43,409 nucleotides of DNA. Source: Asparagopsis taxiformis. Taxonomy: Eukaryota > Rhodophyta > Florideophyceae > Bonnemaisoniales > Bonnemaisoniaceae. The first letter of the stretch is position 1; each line of letters opens with the position of its first letter. Both the position numbers and the translations under genes were made by a program. The stretch covers positions 1 to 43,409 of the forward strand of contig JALQPE010000329.1 in NCBI GenBank assembly GCA_030407315.1, given 5' to 3'. Shown one piece after another: positions 27,623 to 37,653 of this stretch. Below the pieces are notes generated by a model that saw only the letters and a list, made by a program, of their open reading frames with translations, made no database searches and was not told where the DNA came from.

Positions 27623-29767
27623 TTATGTCATGTAGTTGAATGGGGTTATTCTAGTAGGTTTTATACCTGTCATCACTTCGAGTGGTGATCTGAATACTCC
27701 GTCCTCCCTTTCTCCAAACCTTTGTATGGGGGATTCATTAATAATTTTCTGAACCAATGGTAGCACTGTAGGCCAGTTCTGTGGTGCAAGATGTAGTTCA
27801 GATATTAGCGCAGTTGTAGCTCGCAAGACCTCTCGACAGCATCTCTCTACTGCACCGTTACTCCAAGGACAGTACGCAGTTGTAAACTGATGTCGGATAT
27901 GTTGACTCTTAGCCAACTGACTCATTACACTGTTCTTGAAATGAGATCCCTGGTCTGATACCCATATGTCCATACATGTGAATATACTTATCCACTTAGA
28001 TATATGAATCGTGGCTGTCTCTGCATCGGCTTTCTTTGCAGTGCACAGCCATGTGTAGCATGAAAATCCATCCCTAAGAATCAATGCGTATCGCTGTCCA
28101 TCAATACCTCGCCCCATGTATAGGTAGTCGAAGTGTAACACTTGATTTGGTTTTGTGGCAATGTCTCTATTGCCTAGTGGTCGTGGTACGCGATCACCGC
28201 TCAGAGACATAATGCAATGTATGCATGACTTGACGAACATGGTGCAATCGTCCTTCATTGTTTTCCAATGATATTGTTCAGATAGTATGCTTAGGGTAGA
28301 GCTTATACCTCGATATCCATTGTATCCACAATGCGATATTACTAGTAGCTTCATCTGAAGCTCTATGTCCATCTGTGGTATCCATATCTTCTTTGATATG
28401 GTTACCATCTCTTTTCCGTTACACTCCGCAGCAGGTGGCATTTCTGCTATGTGTCTCTGTTGGGAATGTCTTATAGTTTCGGCAGTTGGCCATACAAAGT
28501 CATTTGATAATGGTGAGTCCACGATGTCACTATGAGAATCGTTCGTTTGCTTGACTGCCTTGATTTTCGAAGACACGTTTTTGTTGCGATATCCGGCAAA
28601 CCAGCGTGTCATGATGTCAGCCATGACATTAGAATGTCCCGGCACATGTTCAATAGTGTATTGAAAGCGTGAAAGATACAACGCCCAGCGCTGCACCTTG
28701 TTGACAACATGTCTTCCCATAGAAGGTTCCATGCTGAGTGGGTTGTATACAAATAGCAAGTTTCGATGGTCAGTATACACATGAGTGCATTTGTTTCCAA
28801 ATAGAAGGTAATCAAGTCTCTTGAATACTTGATATATGGCATATCCTTCTTTCTCATACGTAGACCGGTGAGTTTCACTGTCTTTAAAGGCTGCACTTAG
28901 AAATGCTAGTGGTTTGTGTTGCTGTGTTTCCACGGGTTTTTGTAATTCGTCATTATCACATTGAGTGACGACTGCAGCCCAGTGACTGTCTGATGCATCG
29001 GTGTATATGCATTTTGGTTTGTCCGGTTCTTGATGGACAAGTTTGACAGAATTCTTTAGGCTGTCTTGTAGTTGTGTGAATGCAATTTCATGCTGCTGCC
29101 CCCAAGACAGGCTAGAGAGTGGCATATTTGCAATAGATCGCTTCGTCCTCTTTCCAGCTTTTTTGTAGGCTTTTTCCAACACCTTTCGCAGATCACTGAT
29201 GCGATTAGCGAAGTCTGGTATAGCTTGAGACATCCACTGTAAGCAGTGTATGTATTGTGACAATTCCCCTGCCGTTTGCGGTTGGGATATTTCTTTAAGA
29301 CCACTCAGATTATTGGGGTCAAAGTGCATTCCATCTTTGTCTATGATTCGGCCGCACCACCTTACTGAAGTGGTGAATAAGGTCGATTTGGTTGCTGATA
29401 CCTTGAGGTTCCTGTCCCTACATATGTGTAGAAACTTCTCCAGTACGTCCATGAGTCCTTGCTCATTCTTATGGTGAATTATAAAGTCGTCCTGCCATGC
29501 TTTGACATTGTCTCGTATTTCAACAAAGCATGGCTCAACTCGTGATTGGAAGTTGCAAGCTGAGTTCTTTGCACCTTGTGGGGTTCGTGTCGGTTTCCAT
29601 ATACCGTCGGGAGTGATAAAACTAAATGCATCCTGGCTGTCTGCATCTAGCGGTAATTGCCAGTATCCAGAACAGAAATCCAGAGATGCAAAACACTGAC
29701 TGCCAACAAAGTCTGTGCATTCACTCTCGATGTGTGGCATCGGCCATCCAACTGGAATTGTGGACAC
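27623..29767 (-). CDS. Chromovirus RT, RNase H and integrase (pol fragment)
   Basis: The 714-residue frame begins inside RT. FASLDFCSGYWQLPL has the first catalytic Asp (D30), TPQGAKNSACNFQSRV is at 62-77, and VKAWQDDFIIHH has the DD at 93-94, with WQDD in place of the usual YxDD. RNase H has IYTDASDSHWAAVV (near 250) and the TDHRNLLFVYNP tether. Integrase has an HHCC (HCGYNGYRG to CIHC, about 480-520), HFDYLYMG, WVSDQGSHFKN and NGAVERCCREVL for the DDE triad. Homology continues upstream to about 29787 without a start codon. Stops at 27623, shortly before the frame resumes in another register. Confidence 0.88.
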   Translation of the reverse strand: MSTIPVGWPMPHIESECTDFVGSQCFASLDFCSGYWQLPLDADSQDAFSFITPDGIWKPTRTPQGAKNSACNFQSRVEPCFVEIRDNVKAWQDDFIIHHKNEQGLMDVLEKFLHICRDRNLKVSATKSTLFTTSVRWCGRIIDKDGMHFDPNNLSGLKEISQPQTAGELSQYIHCLQWMSQAIPDFANRISDLRKVLEKAYKKAGKRTKRSIANMPLSSLSWGQQHEIAFTQLQDSLKNSVKLVHQEPDKPKCIYTDASDSHWAAVVTQCDNDELQKPVETQQHKPLAFLSAAFKDSETHRSTYEKEGYAIYQVFKRLDYLLFGNKCTHVYTDHRNLLFVYNPLSMEPSMGRHVVNKVQRWALYLSRFQYTIEHVPGHSNVMADIMTRWFAGYRNKNVSSKIKAVKQTNDSHSDIVDSPLSNDFVWPTAETIRHSQQRHIAEMPPAAECNGKEMVTISKKIWIPQMDIELQMKLLVISHCGYNGYRGISSTLSILSEQYHWKTMKDDCTMFVKSCIHCIMSLSGDRVPRPLGNRDIATKPNQVLHFDYLYMGRGIDGQRYALILRDGFSCYTWLCTAKKADAETATIHISKWISIFTCMDIWVSDQGSHFKNSVMSQLAKSQHIRHQFTTAYCPWSNGAVERCCREVLRATTALISELHLAPQNWPTVLPLVQKIINESPIQRFGEREDGVFRSPLEVMTGIKPTRITPFNYMT

Positions 29768-29787
29768 TACAGTGTTGAAAAGGGGGC

Positions 29788-30124
29788 CTCAGACAGTACT
29801 GCGAGACAGTGATTTTTACTGTCTGAGACAGTAAAAATCACTATGCGGCAAATGAAAATTAATGCCACACTTGGAGACAGTGATTTGCACTGTCTGGCAG
29901 ACAGTACGGAACACTGTCTGCAGACAGTAAAAAACACTGTCTCACAGTACTGTCTGAGGCAGTGAATGGAGACAGTAAAAATTAATGATTTATTCAATAG
30001 TTGGATATGATGTAATTTACTGTACTGGGCAGTGTTGGCGGATAGTGTTTTGTATTGGCCAAGGCAACATGGCCGGATAGTGAAATACGCTGCCTGGGAC
30101 AATAGATGGAACCAACACGGTGCA
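29788..30124. repeat. Palindromic GACAGT/ACTGTC region
   Basis: This 340-bp stretch is built from the hexamer GACAGT and its complement ACTGTC in many inverted pairs. The clearest is a perfect 35-bp palindrome at 29808-29842 with 17-bp arms (AGTGATTTTTACTGTCT plus one central G). Others are ACTGTCTGCAGACAGT and CACTGTCTGGCAGACAGT. It directly abuts the broken end of the chromovirus and leads into the minisatellite. No coding potential. Confidence 0.8.
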
Positions 30125-30130
30125 CTGTCC

Positions 30131-30725
30131 TGGGCAGTACCTGGAGACAGTGATTTTCACTGTCCTGGGCAGTACCTGGAGACAGTGATTTTCACTGTCC
30201 TGGGCAGTACCTGGAGACAGTGATTTTCACTGTCCTGGGCAGTACCTGTAGACAGTACTTTGTGCTGCCCTGGGCAGTACCTGTAGACAGTACTTTGTGC
30301 TGCCCTGGGCAGCACCTGTAGACAGTACTTTGTGCTGCCCTGGGCAGCACCTGTAGACAGTACTTTGTGCTGCCCTGGGCAGCACCTGTAGACAGTATTT
30401 CGTGCTGCCCTGGGCAGCACCTGTAGACAGTACTTTGTGCTGCCCTGGGCAGCACCTGTAGACAGTATTTCGTGCTGCCCTGGGCAGCACCTGGAGACAG
30501 TATTTCGTGCTGCCCTGGGCAGCACCTGGAGACAGTATTTCGTGCTGCCCTGGGCAGCACCTGGAGACAGTATTTCGTGCTGCCCTGGGCAGCACCTGGA
30601 GACAGTATTTCGTGCTGCCCTGGGCAGCACCTGGAGACAGTATTTCGTGCTGCCCTGGGCAGCACCTGGAGACAGTATTTCGTGCTGCCCTGGGCAGCAC
30701 CTGGAGACAGTAAAAGTAGTGTCCT
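30131..30725. repeat. 35-bp minisatellite, 17 copies
   Basis: TGGGCAG recurs exactly every 35 bp from 30131 to 30691. The units change stepwise from left to right: GTACCTGGAGACAGTGATTT types (copies 1-3), GTACCTGTAGACAGTACTTT, then GCACCTGTAGACAGTACTTT, and finally GCACCTGGAGACAGTATTTC, which is the most uniform. Most units contain a 19-bp near-perfect palindrome with arms GTGCTGCCC and GGGCAGCAC. Since 35 is not a multiple of 3, three overlapping frames stay open on each strand; these are not genes. Confidence 0.95.
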
Positions 30726-31412
30726 GATATAGTAAAATTCGGTGTCTGGGAGTGGTGGATGAGATGGAGCGTCACGCTGTCGTGGGCATCTTTCTGGGGT
30801 AGAGGAAGGCAGTTCTAGCGCTATGAGGATGGGGCATGGACGGTATTCATATGGGAATGGACAGAATAGTACGGCTAGGAATTTTTATTTCGTAGTGACT
30901 ATGAGCTAGCGAGAGGTATACGCGGTAGGATAGGTAGCAATCTAAGAGGGTGCGATATGGGAAGCTTCACTCTGGATTTGTTTATTGCGCAGGCTACATT
31001 GAGAATAAACAATCCCTATGTTAAAAATGCTACTACAACTAACACTATTCCGACGAGTAAAACTAAAACTACTAGAAAAGTCTAGAAATCTATCAACTGA
31101 TTGAGCTGCATGAATAAGCTAGGAAATGAAGAGAAGAAGAAAAAATGATGTAGAGAAAGGAAACAAGTTAGTGACGTTGAATTGGAGAGGGAAATTGATG
31201 GTGATTAGGAGACTAACGTACCTTAACAAATACCATTGCATCCCAAATTGAGATATGTACTCACAGGCAGAAAAGAAAATTAGTGGAGAAGTGGTAAGAG
31301 AGAAAGATAAATGAAAGTAGAATTGGAACACTCACCGACTGGAAACCTGAGAAAGAGAAAACGAATAGAAAACTGGGTTAGTGGCGTGAGTTGTGGAAAC
31401 GTACCATCATGG
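30726..31412. other. Unassigned DNA, nothing seen
   Basis: No frame with a domain, no RNA gene and no clear repeat was recognised. The continuation of the chromovirus or of the NB-ARC gene was looked for and not found. Confidence 0.5.
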
Positions 31413-31553
31413 TTCATATCCGTCGGAGACAAAGCAACAACTTTGGCCTTGGGAGCCGTATTGATGATCTAAAACTTACGCTTTGGAAGCAGTTTAGATG
31501 ATCTATACGGCTTCCACGGCCAGGGTTGTTGCTTTGCTTCCGACGGATATGAA
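31413..31553. repeat. 141-bp foldback (MITE-like or hairpin-RNA-like) element
   Basis: Two inverted arms of about 62 bp start TTCATATCCGTCGG and match at roughly 85 percent. They include shared blocks AAAGCAACAAC, TGGCC, AGCCGTAT and ATCTAA, and enclose a short loop. The outermost 17 bp are nearly perfect. There is no coding capacity. It could be a small non-autonomous transposon or the template of a long hairpin RNA. Confidence 0.7.
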
Positions 31554-32512
31554 GATGGAAACAGGGATCTCCAGAATCTGTTGTTTAAGTAGCACTCTGC
31601 GGGCGGAAATGACGTGTACTCTAACAATAGAGGGATGAATTTGAAACGGAGCGGTGCGATGGGAGGCCCAGAAAAACGATACCTAGGGTGCGAATTACGC
31701 TTTGAAGCACATGACCTGGCAGAACAGGCGCAAAATTATTGTATCTTCTACCGCCTTCTCTAGTCTATAATGACGTCATCACTACAGAAATATAGGAAAA
31801 ACACTAGCATATCGGGCCTACTGGAAAGGGGGAGGCGAGGAGTAGGAAAAATGGCGCACTTTCCTGGACGAGGAGTCCGCGCTTCCAGTGATGATTTGGA
31901 CGGTATATATCGATGACGTCATTGCATGCTCTGAGCACACTTGGCAGGCAGTCAAAGCGGGCCACGTGGATGTGGGCGGCTAGGAAACAGGAGTGTGGGA
32001 GAAATTTTATAATTTTCATGTTGCAAGCGAGCAGTGAATCTGCATTGCAATATATAAATTTATGCTAATTTAAGATATCACACCGAGTACGATTCAACGA
32101 GAGATTGTGCTTTCAACTTGTAAATAGGGCCGAAAATGGTAGAGTATACGAGTAGGAAGTACGTGTATGAGAAAATCAGATTCAGTATTAGTGCCTAGAG
32201 CATCACTGCGAAATAAACGGCCGTTTTCCGGAAATGGATACATCTTGGCTGGGTTTGTGGTTAGGGGATGCGATACAAGATAGCAAAACGATGTTGAGTC
32301 CGGATGAAATAGCAATCAATGTGCATAAAGCAATGAGCATAGGGCAAAGCATTGTGGTGAACCAGTTCATTGGATCGAATGAAAGCCTGGAAAGGTTTCG
32401 TAACGGTTAAAAGTAGTAGTACTGTATTGAGATAGTAGTCATGTCATAGAAGTTTAGAGTTGTATTCTATGCCACAAAACTGAGCGAAGAAGAAAAGAAC
32501 AAAAACATCAAG
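31554..32512. other. Unassigned DNA upstream of the transposase gene
   Basis: Frames are short and without motifs. The transposase promoter should lie in the right part of this interval; no confident TATA box or initiator was picked out. Related palindromes of the 36439 type are absent here. Confidence 0.45.
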
Positions 32513-35500
32513 ATGGCTCCGAGACGGACTCCTATTCGAAAGAAAACCACAAGTCGTAGGACAAAGGCGAGATTCGATTCACTCAATGTGGCCAGTCCCA
32601 GTAAACAGCTTCCTGGGAAACTGCAGGGAGAAATCCGCAGCAGTGATGCAGCCTGCATGAACAAAGAAATCCCGAGAGGTAATGAGCTACGACGTGAGTG
32701 TACCACAGATGACCTATTGGAGTCCCCAATCCCTATGGGTGACACAATAGAAGGTTGTATTGATGTGTACAGCAACAACGATGAAGCTGGAAGTGACATC
32801 TACGTAGCATCGAGCACGCTAATGGAATCGGAAGAAGCAACCGGACGAGGTTCTGATTCCATTTCAACTGGAGGCCCGATAGACCGAAATGCTGGGGATG
32901 AAGCATGTGGTGATTTCAAGGCATTACTACAATGGCCTGCGATGTATGGGGCTCTTCAGCTGAGTGGAACTCAAAGAATGACAAGAGCCCACTATGAAGG
33001 TACCCTGTTCGGAATGAATTTCCGCAGAGATCCAAGTGAGCACGTCCCGTCGGACTCTGTGATGCGACAGAAGATACTACCATTCTTGAGGAAACACTGC
33101 TATGCAAAGAGCTGTGACATCGAGTTTCCGATAGACCTTCGAAAGAGCGGAGCAAGAGCTGCACAGCATCGAGGTGCAGTAGGAACCCGTGGAACAACAG
33201 ATGACAGAGACAATTGTGGAGGAATGGCGAAAGTTCGTATTGTACTCCCAAGCACATGGGCTCTGAAAGATGTCCAGACTCGACCAATCTTTAAAGCATT
33301 CCGCAGTGATGCGAACAATCGAAGCTCGGAAGGAGAAAAATCAACCGCAGAGTGCAGCATTGAAGATTCGTTCATTGCAAAGTGCAGGAGGGGTGTTTTG
33401 AGCGACCCATTCGTTCGCACAGCAGTTGTTCCCATTGACAGCGATGGGAAAAAGGGTTTGAAGCACATTTATGTACCTGATGGAACAGCAATTCGAATCC
33501 GATGTCATCCAGGAGCTCGTCAGGTTGCCGTCATCGAAAGAGCAAAAGGGTTCAGGAAGAATGACAGAGATGGTGGGAAACCGAAGAGGAGAAGAGTGGC
33601 GGTTACGTCGTTGTGGGAACTTCATGCTAGGACCATAGTTACCTATGAGGCTCGACACGACGGTGAGCATGATGTGCATGTCGAAAAATATCTGCAGCCG
33701 CGAATGTCACATCTATTGGAATGGGAGAGGCAGCATGCTCTGCGAGCGATATCGCAATGTGTAATCGGAGCAGGAGCCAAGGGAAAAGGAACACGAGCTG
33801 GGGACGTGATAACCGTTCTATTACCAATTGGAATGGAAGAGGGTGATATTGTTCCACACGTCGTATTGGTGAACAGGTATTTGAAAGAGCAGGTCGGAGA
33901 AGCATCCACCATGTTACTTTGCTTTTCACCGGGCGCGAGCTTTGCTGAAGCCAGAAACCCGCCCGATAGACTAGGAAGCCCCAACTATGAAGAAATTCGT
34001 GTTTCAGGGGTGTTCTCGGATGGTTTCGGAGACCACAGGTCGCAATGGCACCCAGCGTCTCCGCGAGAAGATGCACCATGTTGGGGAAAGCTGGAGGATG
34101 GTCGAAACTACTTTGTTTACCGATTTCTCCTTTACACGGATGACTTTGAACCATTCACAAGCAGGAAGGGAAGTTTTGGTGGATGCTATATGTTACCTCT
34201 CAATCTACCGCCTCGGAAAAGGGGAAGCTACCAAGCGGTTCGAGTGATTGGTTTGCCACCTCCGGGAGTGTCCACAAATTGTGTATTGCGATATATCGTT
34301 CAAGATATAGTGCGAGGAAGCACAGAGGGTTTCCCAACGAAAAATGCAGAGGGAGAAGATATTGTGGTATTTCTAGACCCAGTGGGGAGCATTGGAGACT
34401 ATCCTGCAGTTTCACATACCCTGGATGTTCTTGGACACACATCAAACTCTCCGTGCCACATCTGCAGTTTCCGCAAATATGACCTGAGCAGTACTGGTGG
34501 CACGAAGAATGCATACACTTCGGTAGTGAACGGGCAAACATCGACGCATGCCAGGAGCAAGTATCGGAATGCATCGACACGTAAGGATGCCACAGAAACC
34601 CAGCTTCGCACTCTCGGACTGGCTGCAGAAGAAGGGGAAGATTTACCATTTCATGTCCTGAGCACTTCCTTGGAAGCAGTGCAGGAAGAAGTACCGAAGA
34701 CGGAAAACGGAGTTTCAGTTGTCCCAGCAATTTTTGACCCGTACCGTTCCGCAGTGATAGCACCTGACCATCTATTGTCTGGACTGGCACAAGATGTACT
34801 GAACGCTTGTATTTCAGCTGCCAGCCCACGAATTCGAGAGGTAGCTGAATTGCAAATTCTGGGCGCTCTGAAGAAGTTCAGGATGGGAAGGCAGAACCGT
34901 TTATTTGGAACCAACAATCTGCTTTCCATGAACATGAGTGACATATTCAGTGTGCTTCTGATAGCACCTATGGCATTCGAAAACGCAGCTCGAATGATGG
35001 ATGGGAAAGGGGAAGGTCATCGTGAAAAATTTGATGGGGCCGTCAAACTAGTAGTGATGTTTCAGAAGCTGGTTTCGTGTATTAGTTTCATGCCCGTATG
35101 GTGGAAAGACGGTCCCCATGAAGTAGAGACGGCTGACGGAGAAGGTGGCAGGAATGAATACATTCTGGGAAGAACTGTAGACTACGTGGAGACGTTGAAT
35201 GAGTATTGTCGGAAAGTGAAGGGAGCAGGAGCACATTTGGACAAGCCTAATGTTCATCGTCTTGTCGAGTTTTGTGTTCATACGCTTCCTGCCTACGGCT
35301 CTGTGAAGCACGTGCAGGAGCTTATATTCGAACGGATGCATCAGCCGCTGAAGAAAGGTGTGAGAATGTCCAATCACCAAAGCGAACAGCTTTCAGCGCT
35401 GGAATTAGTTCTTGCGGATGACTGGCAGACGAGAGTGGCCATTGTTTTGCGCGAAATCGGCATGGAGCCACAACATTGGTCCTCGTCCGAATGCTCTCAA

Positions 35501-35644
35501 ATGGTCAACGTTCTTTCACAGGAGCTAGGGAGAGAAATAGATGTGGAAGACGACGAGGTAGTGAAAAACTGCTTCCAGGAACCGGTTCTCCAGCTTCTCT
35601 CCAGCGTCGAGGAAAGATATTGTCGGCGGATGGTGAAATTGTGA
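32513..35644 (+). CDS. CACTA/Plavaka-like DDE transposase
   Basis: The protein is 1043 residues. A basic N-terminus (MAPRRTPIRKKTTSRR) could be a nuclear signal. The core matches CACTA-superfamily (Tnp2, fungal Plavaka) transposases: LYTDDFEPF (D543/D544), YMLPLNLPPRKRG, IGDYPAV (D629), then a zinc-type SPCHICSFRK (C648, C651). After a long helical insert comes KPNVHRLVEFC...QELIFERMHQPLK with the likely catalytic Glu (E940). The spacing of D, D and E and the G-D-x-P-A and P-C-x-x-C signatures fit the family. The start is the first ATG of the frame. The C-terminus appears to continue in another frame (see next entry). It is strongly diverged, so the subfamily is uncertain. Confidence 0.75.
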   Translation: MAPRRTPIRKKTTSRRTKARFDSLNVASPSKQLPGKLQGEIRSSDAACMNKEIPRGNELRRECTTDDLLESPIPMGDTIEGCIDVYSNNDEAGSDIYVASSTLMESEEATGRGSDSISTGGPIDRNAGDEACGDFKALLQWPAMYGALQLSGTQRMTRAHYEGTLFGMNFRRDPSEHVPSDSVMRQKILPFLRKHCYAKSCDIEFPIDLRKSGARAAQHRGAVGTRGTTDDRDNCGGMAKVRIVLPSTWALKDVQTRPIFKAFRSDANNRSSEGEKSTAECSIEDSFIAKCRRGVLSDPFVRTAVVPIDSDGKKGLKHIYVPDGTAIRIRCHPGARQVAVIERAKGFRKNDRDGGKPKRRRVAVTSLWELHARTIVTYEARHDGEHDVHVEKYLQPRMSHLLEWERQHALRAISQCVIGAGAKGKGTRAGDVITVLLPIGMEEGDIVPHVVLVNRYLKEQVGEASTMLLCFSPGASFAEARNPPDRLGSPNYEEIRVSGVFSDGFGDHRSQWHPASPREDAPCWGKLEDGRNYFVYRFLLYTDDFEPFTSRKGSFGGCYMLPLNLPPRKRGSYQAVRVIGLPPPGVSTNCVLRYIVQDIVRGSTEGFPTKNAEGEDIVVFLDPVGSIGDYPAVSHTLDVLGHTSNSPCHICSFRKYDLSSTGGTKNAYTSVVNGQTSTHARSKYRNASTRKDATETQLRTLGLAAEEGEDLPFHVLSTSLEAVQEEVPKTENGVSVVPAIFDPYRSAVIAPDHLLSGLAQDVLNACISAASPRIREVAELQILGALKKFRMGRQNRLFGTNNLLSMNMSDIFSVLLIAPMAFENAARMMDGKGEGHREKFDGAVKLVVMFQKLVSCISFMPVWWKDGPHEVETADGEGGRNEYILGRTVDYVETLNEYCRKVKGAGAHLDKPNVHRLVEFCVHTLPAYGSVKHVQELIFERMHQPLKKGVRMSNHQSEQLSALELVLADDWQTRVAIVLREIGMEPQHWSSSECSQMVNVLSQELGREIDVEDDEVVKNCFQEPVLQLLSSVEERYCRRMVKL

Positions 35645-36318
35645 CGTGGAGAGGGCATGGAGGTATATCTATTGACGAGGTCAAGGAGTACATGAATGGA
35701 AAATGTGATATGGCAGAGGGTGCTGTAGGTGTTTTCAAACGGTTCTTTACCGAAAGGTACGGAAGCGGAACAAGCGGGTGTGGAAAGTATGCCGAATGGG
35801 TGAGAAGAGTTTCTAGAAGCACTACGACAGAGTGGGGAAGGAAAACAGTGCAGAGGTCTGGCTCTCTAGAATCAGGAGCTATCATCCATGCTGTTTGCCC
35901 TGAACAGATGAAATGTGAGGATGGTGCAACTTCACAAGCGATTCTGTACCCGGCGTCTCGTCTCACATCAGAGATAATGCGGGGAAGAATTAATTATGAA
36001 CCGCGGTTTTTTATTGTTCTAGCGTTCTTTATCCTGAGGAACGAGAGTGCGAGAGATGAGCAAGGTACAGCTTATGGAGTTTGCCTGGGTTTGCAAAAAA
36101 CTGATGAAGGAGTGTTCAAGGTCGAAGAGAGGCGACGAACAGTAATTGTGGAGATGAGTGAGGGAGTCACTGAGGTGTTTGGTATGCACTATTGCAATGG
36201 GAGTGTATGCGAATATGATGAGAACATGAGGGAGGTAAGGCACGGACCCGGACTGCTGGAGGGTGGAGAGATATATGCACTATGTAGGCGAGACGGATTT
36301 CCACCGAGGGCTGCATGA
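35476..36318 (+). CDS. Probable C-terminal part of the transposase, shifted frame
   Basis: The frame overlaps the end of the transposase by 169 bp. Its first 50 residues are biased and probably untranslated. From about 35630 (GEIVTWRGHGGISIDE) it looks like the natural continuation of the same protein: a beta-rich C-terminal region of about 225 residues with EPRFFIVLAFFILRNES and a final IYALCRRDGF. I infer a frameshift near 35600-35640 (mutation, base-call error or programmed shift). No separate domain is recognised. Confidence 0.5.
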   Translation: MVLVRMLSNGQRSFTGARERNRCGRRRGSEKLLPGTGSPASLQRRGKILSADGEIVTWRGHGGISIDEVKEYMNGKCDMAEGAVGVFKRFFTERYGSGTSGCGKYAEWVRRVSRSTTTEWGRKTVQRSGSLESGAIIHAVCPEQMKCEDGATSQAILYPASRLTSEIMRGRINYEPRFFIVLAFFILRNESARDEQGTAYGVCLGLQKTDEGVFKVEERRRTVIVEMSEGVTEVFGMHYCNGSVCEYDENMREVRHGPGLLEGGEIYALCRRDGFPPRAA

Positions 36319-36330
36319 TTTTTAGGGAAG

Positions 36331-36336
36331 AATAAA
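36331..36336 (+). terminator. Poly(A) signal after the transposase
   Basis: AATAAA lies 13 bp after the stop codon at 36318, in the position of a canonical eukaryotic polyadenylation signal. Confidence 0.5.
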
Positions 36337-36438
36337 ATGAATAACCAGATGCATCACATATGAATTGTACACTCTAGGGCGGTGGTGGATTGGTGCAAAG
36401 TAGTGGGGAGAGGATCTGAGAGGATGGAGGGAGGTATG

Positions 36439-36986
36439 CTTACAGCAAAGTCATCGTTACGATGACTTTGCTGTAAGAAAACGTTTCCATTACAGTGGCC
36501 AAGAATGTTTTTACCGGGTAAAAAAATCGTGGCAGCTGTAATGATTTGCTTTCTTACAGCAAAGTCATCGTAACGATGACTTTGCTGTAAGGAACCGTTT
36601 CCTTGCAGTGGCCGAAGAATTTTTTACCGGGTAAAAAATCAGCAAGAAATTTTACCGGGTAAAAAATTGTGGCCGCTGTAATGATTTGCTTTCTTACAGC
36701 AAAGTCATCGTTACGATGACTTTGCTGTAAGAAAACGTTTCATTACAGCGGCCACAATTTTTTTACCCGGTAAAGAAATCATGGCTACTGTAATGTTTTC
36801 TTTTCTTACAGCAAAGTCATCGTAACGATGACTTTGCTGTAAGAAAACGTTTCATTACAGCGGCCACAATTTTTTTACCCGGTAAAGAAATCATGGCTGC
36901 TGTAATGTTTTCTTTTCTTACAGCAAAGTCATCGTAACGATGACTTTGCTGTAAGAAAACGTTTCATTACAGCAAATTCATCGATA
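36439..36986. repeat. Palindrome array 1 (five 39-bp palindromes)
   Basis: Copies lie at 36439-36477, 36553-36591, 36693-36731, 36805-36843 and 36917-36955. Each is a 19-bp arm CTTACAGCAAAGTCATCGT, one central base, and its exact complement. Between them sit hairpins with outer arms CATTACAGCGGCCA and TGGCYGCTGTAATG around TTTACCCGGTAAA cores. Spacing is 112-140 bp. A degenerate half copy (TTACAGCAAATTCATCG) follows at about 36966. The array lies between the transposase and the first ParB-like gene. Confidence 0.95.
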
Positions 36987-37653
36987 GTTAAGGTTAAGTA
37001 ACCAACTTTAGGATGTCCAGAGGACCTGCTCGTTGTAAGGAATAAGGAATATTGATCAACTGACGAAGAGGAAGCATTTTGAATCGACTAGGGTAGGAAC
37101 GCAATGAGATTTGGTATGCAAGAAACTGAATCGCAGTAGTGAATAGGTAGTTGAAATGAATTCATATTGATGTTCTTTGGTGTATTGTCCATTGGAGCAC
37201 ATTGAAAACCATTTATATGATCACCGTTTAAATAGTCTATGAATCCTTTGCAGCCGAGTACGCCAATAGGAAGAAATTCAAGCAGTGGCCTGCACGGGAA
37301 CCGTTCATTTGTGAGTAGCAAAAGTTAGTGTAGAAATGAATTTTTCAGACTTGTAGGAGAGGTGGATCGTAGTAAATGTATAAAACTCACGTAGAATCGA
37401 TTGATAGGAATCAATGGTACGGAAGAAGAAGCGAGGTGGAGAGTGTGGATGAAATAGGTTGTTGGAATATGAATGATAATTGACGTGGTGAGGTAAACGG
37501 GTTCGATTGCATTATATGCGCTAGAGGTACATACTATTAGGTGTAGATTGATGGAAAGGGCTAAACGCTTTGTGGAGGTATCAGGATCAGGTAGAGTCAG
37601 AGGTGCTGAGCGGGTGCAGCGTAAGGTTCATCAGGACTGAACGTAGGTAGGGA
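36987..37653. other. Region between array 1 and the ParB-like gene
   Basis: No gene recognised; presumably contains the promoter of the downstream gene. Short frames on both strands have no motifs. Confidence 0.4.

Larger units (their letters stand above)
26543..29787 (-). mobile_element. 5'-truncated Ty3/gypsy chromovirus
   Basis: RT, RNase H, integrase and a C-terminal chromodomain follow in gypsy order on the minus strand. The integrase is split by one frameshift at about 27577-27623. Sequence upstream of RT (5' LTR, gag, protease, first RT motifs) is absent: homology stops near 29787, where palindromic repeat DNA begins. A probable 3' LTR is at 26543-26955 and seems to interrupt the NB-ARC gene. 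Confidence 0.85.

Noticed and set aside
30157..30775. Overlapping repeat proteins of 157-182 residues on the minus strand and 68-96 residues on the plus strand
   Set aside because: They are translations of the 35-bp minisatellite, open in several frames on both strands only because the unit lacks stops.
32513..35644. KDZ (Kyakuja-Dileera-Zisupton) transposase identity
   Set aside because: Attractive because KDZ elements carry TET/JBP oxygenases, but the motifs seen (DDF, GDYPA, PCHIC, ERMHQPLK) fit CACTA/Plavaka better and no SWIM or KDZ-specific cysteine pattern is visible.
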